Shown piece by piece: positions 34,495-47,051 of a stretch of 64,000 nt of DNA. The first letter of the stretch is position 1, and the number at the start of each line of letters is the position of its first letter. The notes beneath the pieces were generated by a model. It saw only the letters and a list, made by a program, of their open reading frames with translations. It did no database searches and was not told where the DNA came from. This DNA is from Pristionchus mayeri. Its lineage: Eukaryota; Nematoda; Chromadorea; Rhabditida; Neodiplogasteridae. The position numbers were made by a program, and so were the translations under genes. The stretch spans positions 11,634,464-11,698,463 of the forward strand of contig BTRK01000003.1 of assembly GCA_036245805.1 (NCBI GenBank), given 5' to 3'.

Positions 34495-37400
34495 TCAAGA
34501 CTCCCCACAATCCTTCACCTTATAGTGCATCCGCAGCTCGAAGTTGGTCAGATTTTGCTCCGGCTCAGGCATATTCAGCCCTTTGACCCGCGTGTTCATC
34601 GTGCTTGAAGTAGCGGCTAGATTCCGGTAGCTCATCGGGTCCAGTTGCGAGACGATCGCCCGTAGAGGAATGACGGGCATTGTCAGCAGGGGGCTGGGCT
34701 GAAATGGGATATGTCGGCCTACTATCTGTTTTTATTTTCGGTCCACCTCATAACACCAAAAATGCAATCCACATTATGATATCCTTTGTTCCTACTTGCC
34801 CATACCCCATTGCCCATTGCACATAGATCTATGTATCCGGAAACGGGAAGTAACCAACTCAATTGGGAAGTAGAGTATAGTCATTAACTCTATCGTCAAC
34901 TCACCTCGTTAAGCGGAAGTGTGCATTCAATCAACTCCCGCTGCCTTTCGTCAGCGACGAATAGACTGTAGCTTTCCTCATTCTCCAAGTTGCCCGAAAT
35001 TTGCACACGGCTATGGCCATCCCACTCCTCGATCTGAAACAGCGACCAATACTATTAATATTATTAGTAATAACCATACTATACATGCCCATGATAATGC
35101 ACACCTCACTAGTTGATCTTTAATCTTCAATGTTTATCACAAACGGTGTTGTATTGGGGTGTCCGGAAAGTTCGTATAATTTTTTGTTTTTATTTTTTAT
35201 TCAATGCTTTACAATTCTCAGTGACCAATGTATGCCCCCTTCTTTTTCACTACCTCCCTCCAGCGATTGGGCAGGGCCTCGATTCCTCTTTTCCAGAATG
35301 CGGGTTTCTTCGAGACCGCCCAGTTCACGAAAGCCCTCACAACTTCATCTCTATTCTTGAACTTCTTTCCTTTGCAGAAGTCAGAGAGAGAGCGGAAACA
35401 GTGGTAGTCGCATGGGGAGAGATCCGGGGAATACGGTGGATGGGGAATCCTCTCGATCTTCAGCTCGTCCATTTTCTTCTGGGTCATCTTCGCTCGATGT
35501 GGGCGAGCATTGTCCATCAGAAGAAGAATTTTGCCCTGGTTCAGGAGTCTGGGAGGGACTCTGATCGCGACATCTTCCAGTTGTTCAGAGAAGAGGTCGG
35601 CATTGATGCTGGTGCCAGGGGCGAGGATCTCCCAGTAGATGGGACCGAGCACTGAGAAGAAGAAGCAGAGGAGTTCCTTCTTTCCGTGCTCTTCCTACTT
35701 CGGGACGGGCGTGGGCTTCTCATCTGCATCCACCCATTCCCATTGCAGTCTCCTCGCAGGGTTATCGTACGTGATCCACTTCTCATCTGTAGCGATGATG
35801 GAATTGACCCATCGAAGATTGGATCTACGATGGAGTAATTCCCGACAGACTTGAACACGATTTTTCAGCTATTCGGGGGAGAGGTCATGGGGAATCACTT
35901 GTGGGAGTTTCGGCTTCTTCCCAGATCGATGGAGGATATCGGACACCGTTGATCTAGGAGTACCAGTATCCTTCTTCAACTCACGCACACTGGCCATGGG
36001 CTTGCGCTTCAGTGTGCGGAGAACGAGAGGCTGATCGAGGGAGGGAGGGCGTCCAGAGCGGGGTTGATCATCGAGACCAAACTCCCCTTTCTTGAAGCGG
36101 GAGAACCACTTATAGCAGAAGGGTATGGAGGGGGCGTCAGCTCCTTCCGACTGGGCCAGGGCAGAGTGGGCCTCCTTCACGGATCGGCCAAGACGGTAGT
36201 AATGAAATAAAACTGCTCGGAGGTAGAGATGGGAGTCCATCACAAGAATCAATGTAGCAACTAGGAGACTGATTAAATCCTCTCACTACTCAACGTCAGA
36301 ATGATGCAATACATTGTTGACAAACATATTGCGCAATCACTGCATTTGATCGCGAACTGACTTTTTCCGAAGCATTATACGAACTTTCCGGACACCCCAA
36401 TATTAACGATAACAGCTGATACAAATAAGGCAAACGAAACGCGAACGACTAACGAGTGCATATGATGCGCTGAATTGGCTAAAGACAACATAAATTACAA
36501 CCACTTATTGCTTCTTATTGCATGGGTCCAAGAGATAAGAGAAATTGATAAAATATTTTAAATAAAATGTGCATTCTGACACTCACCTCTTCCTCCTCCT
36601 CCGAAATATCCACCAGCCCGTCGAAAGCGAGTCGATTAACGCGGGAGGGAAAGCACGCCGTGGGTATGGAGAGTAAGCGGGAAAGCGCGAACATGGCAGG
36701 GAGAGGGAGAGCACTACTGGGGATGATGGGGGAAGGGGAAAAGGCAAATGGACGGCAGAGAAGAGGAAGCTGGAGCCATGACGACCAAATATTTCCTCCG
36801 CTCTCCCCTGTCTCTCGTTTTCGTATCATTATGGGAAGCATCGAGACTCTGATTCTCAGGTAGAGGGAGGGAGAGAATGCGGGATATGAAGAGAACCATA
36901 GAGAGGGAGCCTAATGAATCGCGCGATAACATGTTTTTTCATCGTTATTCTCGCAGTGGAGACCGGAAAACAGAGCCTGGGAGCTAACAATATCTCGTCA
37001 TGTGCTGTAGTCAGTATTCATGATACTTAACGATCTGATCGCTTTGTGAGCTCGATAATGGTGATGTTTAGCTCCGGAATTGACATGAGAAAGTCCTTGA
37101 CTCTTAGGTTCGTACCGCGTGTCATTCCTGTTTGGATTAGTTGACAGTTCAGACGCTTCGTAGATTTTGCTGAGTCAAAATTTCGTAGAATGCGCGGAAA
37201 TCATGATTTTTTTTATAATGAACCTAGAAAAAACAATACAAATACTGTTGATTCCTCCCCTCCTAGACGATTTTTTTCATGATAAATTCGTCAATGGGAA
37301 AAACCAATAATAATCCGTGAAATATAACATAACGAGCTGTTTGGATCCTGGAGTCATTTTATTATGAAAAATAATATGAATGTACAATATGATAAAACAA

Positions 37401-39979
37401 CATCATACATGGAAATTAAAATTTATCACAACTCGCGCAATCCGAGCTTTTCGTATCCTCTTCTCTCTAGGTCGACTTTCACATGGTGGAGGCAGCATTG
37501 GAGAAGGAAGAAAATTAAGACGACCGCGAGACAAATCGTGAGGATGTCCACTGAAAATGGAGACAATTGGCATTTGTGATAGTAACAGAAATAAAGTATT
37601 GTTTAGTATATTAGGCTGATGCAAAAGTTTCTGACTATTTTCATGCTCAGACATAATTGCATCTCCCGTTCTTCGAAATCGGCCAATCAACTAATGGTTG
37701 TCGGCGGTTGATGTGGTCTTGGGAGCACCATATTACTAGCGCTATGTTGGGCCAACTCGATCAATAAGGATAGGACTGTTCACATCCAAAGTCTACAAAG
37801 GTCGCGATTAATCTAAATATTGAAGTGATTATAATTCCAGAGAGAACCATGATATCCTAACTAATTCATAGTTTCAAAGGACAATTAATGCGCATACTAA
37901 ATTACCTAGTACAACTGTTCTGGTATCGAACGTCCACTTGAAAATGCCTCACAAGGTCAGATCAGCACCAGTTTGTAATTTTGCGAATATGCATTTGCCG
38001 GGGTTTTACAAGTGCGGATCGAATAATAAAGAAAAGTTGTTGCACATTCTGAAGTACCCTTCCATACTATTGGGGTGTCCGGAAAGTTCGTATAATGCTT
38101 CGGAAAAAAGTCAGTTCGCGATCAAATGCAGTGATTGCGCAATCTGTTTGTCAACAATGTATTGCGTCACTCTGACGTTAAGTGGGATGTGGGTTGGATC
38201 AGTCTCGTAGTTTCTACACTTGTTGAAGTGGTGAAGTATAGCCGATATTTTGATACAGTTGTGTTGAATTACTGTCGGAAATCGCTCCATCGTAGATCGG
38301 ATTTTCGATGGACAGATTCCATAAAAAACATGTGCGAGGAGTGAATCATGTATAATAACCCAGCGAAGAGACAACAGTGTTTCGACACCGATGCGAAGCA
38401 CAAACCCGTTCCCTTGAAGAAAATGAGGAAATTCACTGATTCTTTCTATCATTACTTGTTCCGATCTAATAAGAGATCCTTCCTACTGGAACCGCCATCA
38501 ATGCCGACCTCTTCTCTGAACAACTGGAAGAAGTCGCGATCAGAGTCCCTCCCAGACTCCTGAACCAGCTCAAAATTCTTCTTCTGATGGACAATGCCCG
38601 CCCACATCGAGCGAAGATGACCCAGAAGAAAATGGACGAGCTGAAGATCGAGAGGATTCCCCATCCACCGTATTCCCCGGATCTCTCCCCATGCGACTAC
38701 CACTGCTTCCGCTCTCTCTCTGACTTCTGCAAAGGAAAGAAGTTCAAGAATCGAGATGAAGTTGTGAGGGCTTTCGTGAACTGGGCGGTCTCGAAGAAAC
38801 CCGCATTCTGGAAGAGAGGAATCGAGACCCTGCCCAATCGCTGGAGGGAGGTAGTGAGAAAGAAGGGGGCATACATTGGTCGCTGAGAATTGTAAAGCAT
38901 TGACTAAAAAATAACAACAAAAAATTATACGAACTTTCCGGACACCCCAATAGTATACAATTAAATTTAGGAGCGCTTTCACCTACCTGTTCAGAAATAC
39001 GGTGCTTCGAAATCGGGATGTAGAGAATCGAACGCCGAAAAGACACTTTTTTACAATTTAATTTCACTCATGTTGCAGACCTGTTTTTTTCACCATTAAC
39101 TGAGCAAGCAACTCTTACCCTATCACTATTATATTGGGCTAATTCGGTAGGGCACAGATACTCAAGGGGCAGGGTTCCATCGAAAACACTAAAAATACAC
39201 TATTTTTGCGCGTTTAGATGTGAACGTGATTTTCTCAGGCACACTATGAGCTATATTTTCTAAAAACATATTATTGTAGTCTACTAGCAAGTCCTTAACT
39301 ACAACCATGAAGGAATGTCAGGCAGTCAAAATACACCGGAAGAATCTACGAAAATTGAATAGTCAGAAACTTTTGCATCACCCTAATAAAATCTTCATCA
39401 TGCTACATTTTTTATTCTGCGATATACAAAAATAACCTCACCGATTATGTTCAACTCAGGTAGAGGGAAGCTCGTCAAATCCTGCTCCTCGACAGTGATG
39501 GATCGATAGCTCTTTAGACCTGTAATGTGTAGAAATTGCGAAAAAATGCTCCGAATGAATGTTTTTATCATGAACTGGCTCGGTCTGAAAATACGCAACC
39601 GTTCACCGAAGGATTAGTTGGATTTGCCGGGCACTTCATTTTGCTTCCGGGTTTGTATCTGCCGTTCCCTTTTCGTTGCCGTTCTGGTTTACTCTGCACT
39701 TACCGAGCAGATGTTTCAGGCGTCGATTATTGACGTAGTCGACCCAGATCTTGTAGTTATCGTCATTGCTTCTGAAATGTCACACATATCCTTACAACAA
39801 TTTAAAATATCACATTCTTATGATTGCAAATGATGGCGAATTTAAAAAAAAAATGCTTATTTGTATTTGAAATTTACTTATTAGTATGGTAGCGCTCGTA
39901 GACTTCTACCAGAGTCATCGGATAGAATCGGTCATTGTGAGCGGGAAACTCGTCTGGAGGAGTGATGGATCCACCGTAT
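34495..39979 (-). CDS. C-terminal extension exons of the carboxylesterase gene
   Basis: These exons follow the esterase fold in phase: 39,878-39,979 (YGGSITPPDEF), 39,704-39,771 (DDNYKIWVDYVNN), 39,442-39,519 (SYRSITVEEQDL), then, after two mariner insertions, 34,905-35,033 (IEEWDGHSRVQISGN) and 34,495-34,698 (VIPLRAIVSQLDPMSY, ending KDCGES and TGA). The joins 40,135 to 39,979, 39,878 to 39,771 and 39,704 to 39,519 keep frame. The join from 39,442 to 35,033 does not, so at least one exon between them is missing or unseen. The function of this tail is unknown. It could instead be the end of a different gene. Confidence is higher for the first three exons. Confidence 0.5.
35153..36400 (-). mobile_element. 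Full-length mariner element (GGGGTGTCC family), transposase broken
   Basis: The 1,248-base element has terminal repeats starting TTGGGGTGTCCGGAAAGTTC and TA on both sides (35,151 and 36,401). On the minus strand the transposase starts at 36,252 (MDSHLYLRAVLFHYYRLG) with its helix-turn-helix region (ARTVSDILHR-like text) to 35,869. After a frame break it continues to 35,218, with WEILAPGTSIN, MDNARPHRAKM and YSPDLSPCDYH (D,D34D spacing). A TAG interrupts PVPK-EEHGKK at about 35,697; the 21,479 copy has Lys there. It lies in the esterase gene tail. Confidence 0.9.
36401..38069. other. Region between two mariners, coding content uncertain
   Basis: A minus-strand stretch at about 36,585-36,640 reads RLAFDGLVDISEEEE and ends at a GTGAGT donor, so it could be an esterase-tail exon, but its phase does not fit the next exon at 35,033. 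The rest shows no supportable exon. Confidence 0.35.
38070..38950 (+). mobile_element. Internally deleted mariner (GGGGTGTCC family)
   Basis: The 881-base element has both terminal repeats and flanking TA. The transposase C-terminal part (38,587-38,886, MDNARPHRAKM to GAYIGR) is nearly identical to the 21,479 and 35,153 copies. The 5' half is diverged and shortened, with only scraps (MYNNPAKRQQCFDTDAKHKP) left. It inserted between esterase-tail exons. Confidence 0.85.
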
Positions 39980-40134
39980 CTGAAATAATAACCACATTAT
40001 CTAGCTGCTATCCTTACAAAGCTGCTCTACCCATCACTGATCAATGTTGGCAACTATAAAGGTTGTAGGAAAATTAATGCAAACGGGTAGATAAAGCAGT
40101 CCGAAACGTTGTCTTAAACTTTTTTACAACCTAC

Positions 40135-43100
40135 TTTTCCGCATCCTCCACCCACAGCTGGACCGCACCCGCGCTGTACCCTTTCTTCATGCCCGGCATA
40201 CGTAGGGAGTCATCGAAGTCTGATTGACAACAATTTATTGAAATGATGAAATCAGGCTCTTTGAAACATCGGGGACACACCAATTTCGTAGTAGTCCCCG
40301 CGTTTCTCGCTGAACGGCGTCCATTTGGGCTGGTCGGCACCAGGGTAAGGATAGCCCGTCTTAACGAAATTGAGAACCTTAATAGAGCATGCTGGTTTAA
40401 AAGCTTCCAAGTTGTATGATTTACGAAAGGGATCGCAAGAAATTTTTCCGTTGGGTCGATGATAACCAAAATTAAAAGGTCATTTCTAGGGTAGCCATAC
40501 CTAGTATATATTTGAGGACCACATTACTCACCATTCCACTGTAGATCTTTTCGATCTCATAGTCTTTCTTCGTGAAATTGCCTCGGTGCATGCCGAGAAT
40601 GTACACCTGGAATAAACATATTTTACAAATAATTATTTTAAATATATTTGTATTTATGAATTGATAAAATCGGAACCAATCGTAATCGAATCTTACGTAG
40701 TCCTCCGAATGACTGGGATGATCTTCTTCGGTCAGATTCTGCTAAGTTATGAACGCATCGCCGACTCCCTTGTAGGTGAAGGAGTAGAGGAATACCTAGG
40801 ATTGGTTGGCGTTGTTACGAATATATGTGACCAATTATGTTTGTTGTGGTATTGCCATCGCTTTCACATTAGTGCCAACGAAACCATGAAATTCATGTGA
40901 TTCCTTGACCTTTAAAACTATCGCGGCATTAATTGCAACGCACAAAAATAAAACTAGGTAAATTGGAAAGCAATCTCAAAAAAAGATGCGCACATTTTTG
41001 TCTTTCCTCGCCAACTCTCTCGCAGTGAGATACGTTGACATGAAGAAGAAGGTGTCCGATCGGAAGTCCATGACGTTAGTACCTGCAATGAATTTGTACG
41101 CATTATGTTCGGAGTAATTGTAATTTACAACACATGAAAGAATAAATGTAAGCATACTTTAACGAATGAAGGTGAATATTAATGTGAAATAATGTCGGAA
41201 GGAAAGTTCAATCATCCCACCATTCATGTAATGGTTCAGACACATCTTCGTCATGGCGACTGGATTAGCGTATGCTGCAAAATATTTTGTACGATATCTC
41301 AATTGTAACAAAAATATACCTGTGCCATAGGCGAACACTTCGCATAGCTCCCCCACTTTGTTAATATCGGCCGTACGATCGGCGTTTAGAGCGTATCTAC
41401 AAAATCTCACTTTACACGCTTATTCATGAGACAATTTGTATGTTTTTTTAAAGTGATGAAACAATGGTTTGTCAAAAAAATCGTTGTATTGTTATTAGTG
41501 TTTTTAAACTTGGTTTCGTGGAACTCTGCAGAAGTCGTGCCCAACATCACTGATACCGGTGCGCGCTTGCTTGAGAGCTCAATGGGTGACAGGGGAAGGA
41601 TCTGTATTTCAGATTTTGGTTCGTATCCCGATCGTTGATTCAGAATTACACAAAACAATGAAACTATACCCCTCCAGGTCCATCAGCGTGCGGTCCGGTG
41701 TACATTTCTGGGCTGGTATCGAAGAATTTGTTTGCCTCGACAATCTGAAATGTCGAAGTTCTCGTGTGTGTAGCCATGATCGAATATTACTGGATTGATG
41801 GCAATAGGATGTGGAAATCCACGCACCTCTTCCCATATTTTTCCTCTCAAGCATGTGATAACTCCTTCCACAGCGACAATGCTTGATTGATCAGTGGTGT
41901 TGGTGGCGCAGCCAAGAAGATTTGCAGTCAACCATGATGCGAGATTATTTGTTCCTGAAGGTTGCCAAAGAATGTATGTGATCAGTTTCGCCTCTCATCA
42001 CGTACACTATGTACTCAAAAACAGTGTAAATCAATGCATGGGATGAAATTAAGAAATCAATTATAATGACATCGGCGCATCACTCACGGATGTTAGCATC
42101 ATACGCTGTGTCAGCGCCGCTCATCAGCACCAGGCTTCGGAAAAGTCCGGCGAAATGCGGTGAAGTAGAAATATGAAAATGCATTGTTCAAAAATTTTCG
42201 AATCTCATTCATTAAATGTCTCAAGCCGCATTGGCGAAACTGCAAGGAAACTAACGACATCAGCAAACTGCGCGCCTGCGCTGTGTCCCTTCTGTACGGT
42301 GATCTTCTGAGAATCTCCTCCAAAATGGTGCGCCTCCCGGTGCGTCCACTGCATCGCGAGAAGCACGTCTACAACAAACAGATGGTTCATTTGTCTTGTT
42401 ATTCATTTTACAGATTTTAGTCTTATGAAATGATTTTTTTTTTGTGAAACCTACTAAAAAATAAATATAAAAACCATCTTAAAGATCCTCTGCAGACAAA
42501 ATTTTTTTCGAATTCGCTCTATTTGCATGAACAGCAATATCCTAGCGCTCAAATTCAAACAGTGCACTGTATCATACTGTAGATCCTGAATCAAGGGGTT
42601 CTGGCCAAGGGAAGTATTTCACGGTCGTGGTCGATAATTGTCTCATGGTAGGTCATGACTAAGTACCGTACCCAATCGATCGTGTAGTACTCCCAGATAC
42701 CGTATACCCCTACCGTAACCCAGAATATCGAGAACTAACTTTATTTTCAAAAAGTCAATATACCGTACCCAATCGATCCTTCAGTACACATACCGTAGCC
42801 CTGTGTACAGTACCCCTGCTACCGTAATCCACACCACTGAGGTCAATCGTAAACTGACTTTTTTCAATTTTTTTTCATTGAGATCATTCTTGCTCTATAC
42901 CGTACCCAATCGATAGTACAGTACCCCAGATACCGTATACCGCTACCGTAACCCCGATTATCAGAAACTAACTTTATTTTGAAAAAGTCCTGGGACCGTG
43001 CCCAATCGAATATACAGTACCCAAGTAACTACCGTAACCCAGTTCCTTGGGTCAGATCTAGATCCTTGGGTCAAACCTTTTTTTAAAAAGTCCAAACATT

Positions 43101-45130
43101 TTTCTAAAAATCCAAAATTGATCATAAAATGATTATGCATTAATCACATATACGGTAGGATACTTTAAAATAATTTAAAATCGATTTTGGATTTTTCGAA
43201 AAATGTTTGACCCAAGGAACTGGATCTGACCCAAGGAACTGGGTTATGGTAGTTACTTGGGTACTGTATAATAGATTGGGCACGGTCCCAGGGCTTTTTA
43301 AAAATAAAGTTAGTTTGTGATAATCGGGGTTACGGTAGTGGTTTACGGTATCTGGGGTACTGTACTATCGATTGGGTACGGTATAGATCAAGAATGATCT
43401 CAATGGAAACAAATTTTAAAAAGTCAGTTTACGATTGACCGCAGTGGTGTGGATCACGGTAGCAGGGGGTACTGTACACAGGGCTACGGTATGGGTACTG
43501 TAGGATCGATTTGGTACGGTATATTGACTTTTTAAAAATAAAGTTAGTTCTCGATATTCTGGGTTACGGTAGGGGTATACGGTATCTGAGAGTAATCGAT
43601 TGGGTACGGTACTTAGTCGTGACCAACCATGAGACAATTATCGACCACGACCGTGAAATACTTCCCTTGGCCAGAAACCCTTGATTCAGGATCTACAGTA
43701 TGATACAGTGCACTGTTTGAAATTGAGCGCTAGGATATTGCTGTTCATGCAAATAGAGCGAATTCGAAAACAAAACTTTGTCTGCAGGGGATCTTTAATG
43801 TCTGAACGAATTGATTAGCTTTCTGACTATGCTCACCCCACACGGCGACGTTTGGCGTTACACTCGTTTTCATTCCCGGTGCGATGTTGAGGAAGCCGAA
43901 ATTCATGAGACGATACGCGGGAATGATGACGACCACGTCCTGACCGCTGCAATACTTGTTTATTTGCAGGTTCGGTTTGGTACTTGCAATTAATTTATGT
44001 TTCATACACTTCTAATATTCGCCCAATTTCGACGATGAATTAATTTCATATCGTTTTTCATGTGAAAAAAACGGGAAACGGGCCAAGAAAAAGCTAAGAT
44101 GTAGTATACCAAGGCTACAGCGACCAGACCATAGGTATTGCCGAATGCATGACTAACATAATTCAAATAATTGATCGAACAATTTAGTATTTGTATTTTT
44201 TCTTCTTGTAAGTGTTATGTTTCGCAATCACTTTATGAATGTTTAGTTTCACTGATAGTTCATCGTTGGGCCCGAGAGCGACCATACAAAACAAAAACTC
44301 ACTCGGACGCGAAATTGTACAATACACGATGACGCCAGTACTCGTCGTAAAATATCTTTCACTATCTCATCATTTCCATTTGATTTAGAAATTTGAGTAA
44401 TTTCACTGGCAGTTTTGTTGTTAAAAACATAAATCTTGACCAATCAACCACTCTGAAGCTAAATTGTCGACATAAAATGTGTTCAACGTCGACATAGAAA
44501 ATGTTTCATTATCATTACAAGTAATTTGATTTCGAGATTTGCGTAATTTCACTGCTTTTTCGGTGGTAAAAAACTATCCAAAACAAAAACTGAATCAGAT
44601 GCGAAATTGTGGACGATGACGTCATCGACGAAGACGACGGGCGACTCGAAGTTGTATCTACCGCCGTGCAGCACCCACATGATAGCGCAGCCACCCTGGA
44701 TTTCGGTTGATTCGTATTTTTCGCTTTCAGCCTTGACACTTCGTATACTGCTATATCTTATTGAATTGTCCAGAAAGATGCGTCTCATGCATTTTTCAAT
44801 CAGCCGCGTGGATATGTTATAATATTTCTTGTTTTTTTTGCTTAGAAAAGGATGAGAAAACGCAGGCTTCATCATGTGCACTCTCTCACCGATCATTGCG
44901 GCGAGCAAACACTTGGTAGGAAGATCTCTAACCGTTATCGTCATGTTAACACTACCTCGATCGATCGAGCGGAGTGAGTGTTTTTAAAATTAAGAAACCC
45001 GTGATATCGTTTGTTTTGCATTTCTTGAGTAGCCGTCCTTGCCTTAGTCAGGCAGTTCTTCGACGTGTAGATGTAGGCGTGCAGGCAGTCCTCGGACATC
45101 GGTCCGCCCTCGGGCCGTTTGTACGTCAGC
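40135..45130 (-). CDS. Type-B carboxylesterase (nematode alpha/beta-hydrolase), 5'-incomplete
   Basis: Main exons: 45,043-45,130; 44,591-44,695; 43,837-43,939; 42,256-42,368; 42,088-about 42,170; 41,827-41,954; 41,670-41,744; about 41,510-41,601; 41,320-41,396; about 41,195-41,274; about 40,999-41,082; 40,697-40,795; 40,532-40,606; 40,281-40,391; 40,135-40,219. Motifs in order: MSEDCLHAYIYTS, IMWVLHGGRYNF (oxyanion loop), VVVIIPAYRLMNFGF, GHSAGAQ (catalytic Ser elbow), LVLMSGADTA, PVSVMLGTTSAEFHE, HPSHSEDYV (catalytic His), and WTPFSE...DYYEI near the end. Family members hydrolyse carboxyl esters and are often secreted or gut enzymes. The N-terminal part before SEDCL, including any signal peptide, was not found. 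An in-frame TAG lies at 40,742-40,744, three codons before NLTEED, so the copy may be inactive. The first intron starts GCAAGG (GC-AG type). Confidence 0.8.
42482..43799. repeat. 1.3 kb palindrome with TACCGTACCC repeats in esterase intron
   Basis: The arms from 42,482 (AAGATCCTCTGCAGACAAA) and back from 43,799 are inverted copies with a centre near 43,140. Each arm has several units built on ATACCGTACCCAATCGAT and CTACCGTAACCCAGA. It fills the intron between exons 43,837-43,939 and 42,256-42,368. A fold-back transposon is likely. Confidence 0.75.
44280..44470 (-). pseudogene. Partial duplicate of an esterase exon-intron border
   Basis: It repeats the 3' end of the 44,591-44,695 exon and the following intron text (AATTTCGCGTCCGAG then TGAGTTTTTG; AAATTTGAGTAATTTCACTG), diverged, and lies downstream in the same intron. 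The duplicated exon piece lacks the HGG motif. Confidence 0.4.
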
Positions 45131-46658
45131 CTAAACAATATATTCGAAGAAGGATCTTCGAATTGACAATCAATTCAACAGTTGTTTTTAATGTTTTTTT
45201 GTTTGAACTTGCCCGCGCTCCACAAATCATGATTTCCTATAGTTGAAATCTAAAATGTATATATAATATAATACATAATTTATCAGAACCAAAATTTCTG
45301 CACGATATTTTTTGCAGAGTTCACACTAACGGGACACAAAGTAATGACAATCGAAGGCTCTTCCGTATGTGAGAGTCTGTATTCTGCGTGACATTTCATC
45401 TGTGAGAAAGGCGAGTGAGCACACAGGCTGAAGAGATTTCTTGAGAACTTTCACCCAACTTCCACATTTTTCACGGGGTTAAGGAAACACGCGAAGCATT
45501 GTTTGAACGTCAGGTCAGTAACCCACGCTCTGGCAGTACATCGTGTGTTCCTACACTGTCATACTAAGAATTATAAATAGTACAATTAGCATATGTTCTT
45601 AGATACATCCGCAAGAATAATCCTCGTTTCCGATATTTACAATCTCATACTAGACTCATGAAATATATTTCATCATGCATGATGGCTCAAGCTTAAATTG
45701 ATTCAAGTTATTTTTCTGAGTTCGAAAAATCCTGAATAAAAACTAAAGGCAAGAGTTCAAAATGCGTTCTATCCTGTCATCGCACCACGCACTCTCCAGA
45801 CCGCTCGCCCTCACGGGTTCCGGAATTGGTCGTAATTGGGCGTCTTTTGAACCATTTTCAGATGAGTTTCATGTGCGTTATATAGATATATATATTGTAC
45901 ATGAAACATATCTGGAAATGATTCAAAATATGCCCAATTACGCCCAATTCCGGAACCCTAGTCCTGATGTTTGTAGCGAAATCTGTGATCAACATTGTTT
46001 TTCCGTCTCATTTTGCTGAATTTTTACATGAGGTCCGTGATATTGAGTCGACCAACGTCAAACTATACAAAATACCGCCGGCGGGGCAGGCTACACCTCT
46101 CTATCCTCACTAATAAATGGACATTTTAAAAGTTTTACTGTTTTTAGCCTTAAAATGGATCTACTATTACCCTTTCAGCTATTCCAAATCTTATATATAA
46201 TATTTATGTAACTCAAGAAACATATACGTACTGACTGATTCACTGAACACATAACGACAGTACAAAGAACCCACTCTCCAGCAGGGCCCCTTCACTATCA
46301 TATCATACTAGGGCTCCAAAATAGTTAAAAATATAATTTCAACAACAACTATCAATCACATTTTCCGAAATTTCATATCTAAAGCGTAGCTCTTGAAACA
46401 TATATATGCAAGCCAATGCACAGAAAACATTACAGATCCTGAGCACAAAACACTAGAGTTCTCTTATTGGGAAATTTTCGTTGCCTTTTCTGGTATGTTT
46501 CATGTGCACTATATATGTGAACTAGGGGGGGGGGGGGCGGACAAAAAATCCATGAATCCCTATTCATGGATGATGAGTAAAACTCAGGGGTTCATGGTCC
46601 AAAATTGAGAATTTTAAACACCAAATTCCGGAACAAATCTATATTCCAGTACCCCAGT
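45131..46658. other. Region upstream of esterase, no gene seen
   Basis: The missing N-terminal esterase exons would be expected here, but none was recognised. It holds the MITE at 45,815-45,958, a partial relative near 46,470-46,515 and a run of thirteen G (about 46,527-46,539). Confidence 0.45.
45815..45958. mobile_element. GGGTTCCGG palindromic MITE
   Basis: A 144-base near-perfect palindrome: GGGTTCCGGAATTGG at left and CCAATTCCGGAACCC at right, with a TATATATATTG-type centre. Relatives are at 52,105, 63,291 and 34,338. Confidence 0.8.
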
Positions 46659-47051
46659 AACGTGTTTGAGCTATTGCAGAGAAAGATCAAAGGCTCAGGA
46701 GGGTGGCAGATGCTAAATTGCGTTCGGCTTCCAATTTTGCGTTTGCAGTGTCGTTGTCCGCACAACAGAGCTTCGTACTGCGGTATCAAAGCAGAGTGTG
46801 ACGGACAGAGAATTGAGGTGTGAAAATTGAACTTACTAGAGCATTTTACAAGTGGAATTGGGCGTCCGCCTATGTTGAACAAAAGTAGAATGTAGAATCT
46901 TCAGTAGTTTGTGCTGGATTATGTTTGACGGATATTAGTGTTTTGGTAGGATTATTATTAATCAAGCCATTTTGATGTTGATATGAACATTGTGATATTG
47001 AATACGGTAATCATCACAAATCTGACTCACTTTTATCAGTGAAGCCAATTA

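Noticed and set aside
34495..34698. F-box protein call for the VIPLRAIVSQLDPMSY exon
   Set aside because: The resemblance to nematode F-box starts is weak, and the exon is at the C-terminal end of a gene and ends in a stop codon.
35113..35655. Long 180-codon plus-strand frame (and similar frames at 21,591 and 38,452 on minus)
   Set aside because: It is the antisense of the mariner transposase; the same shadow frame appears in all three copies and has no independent motifs.
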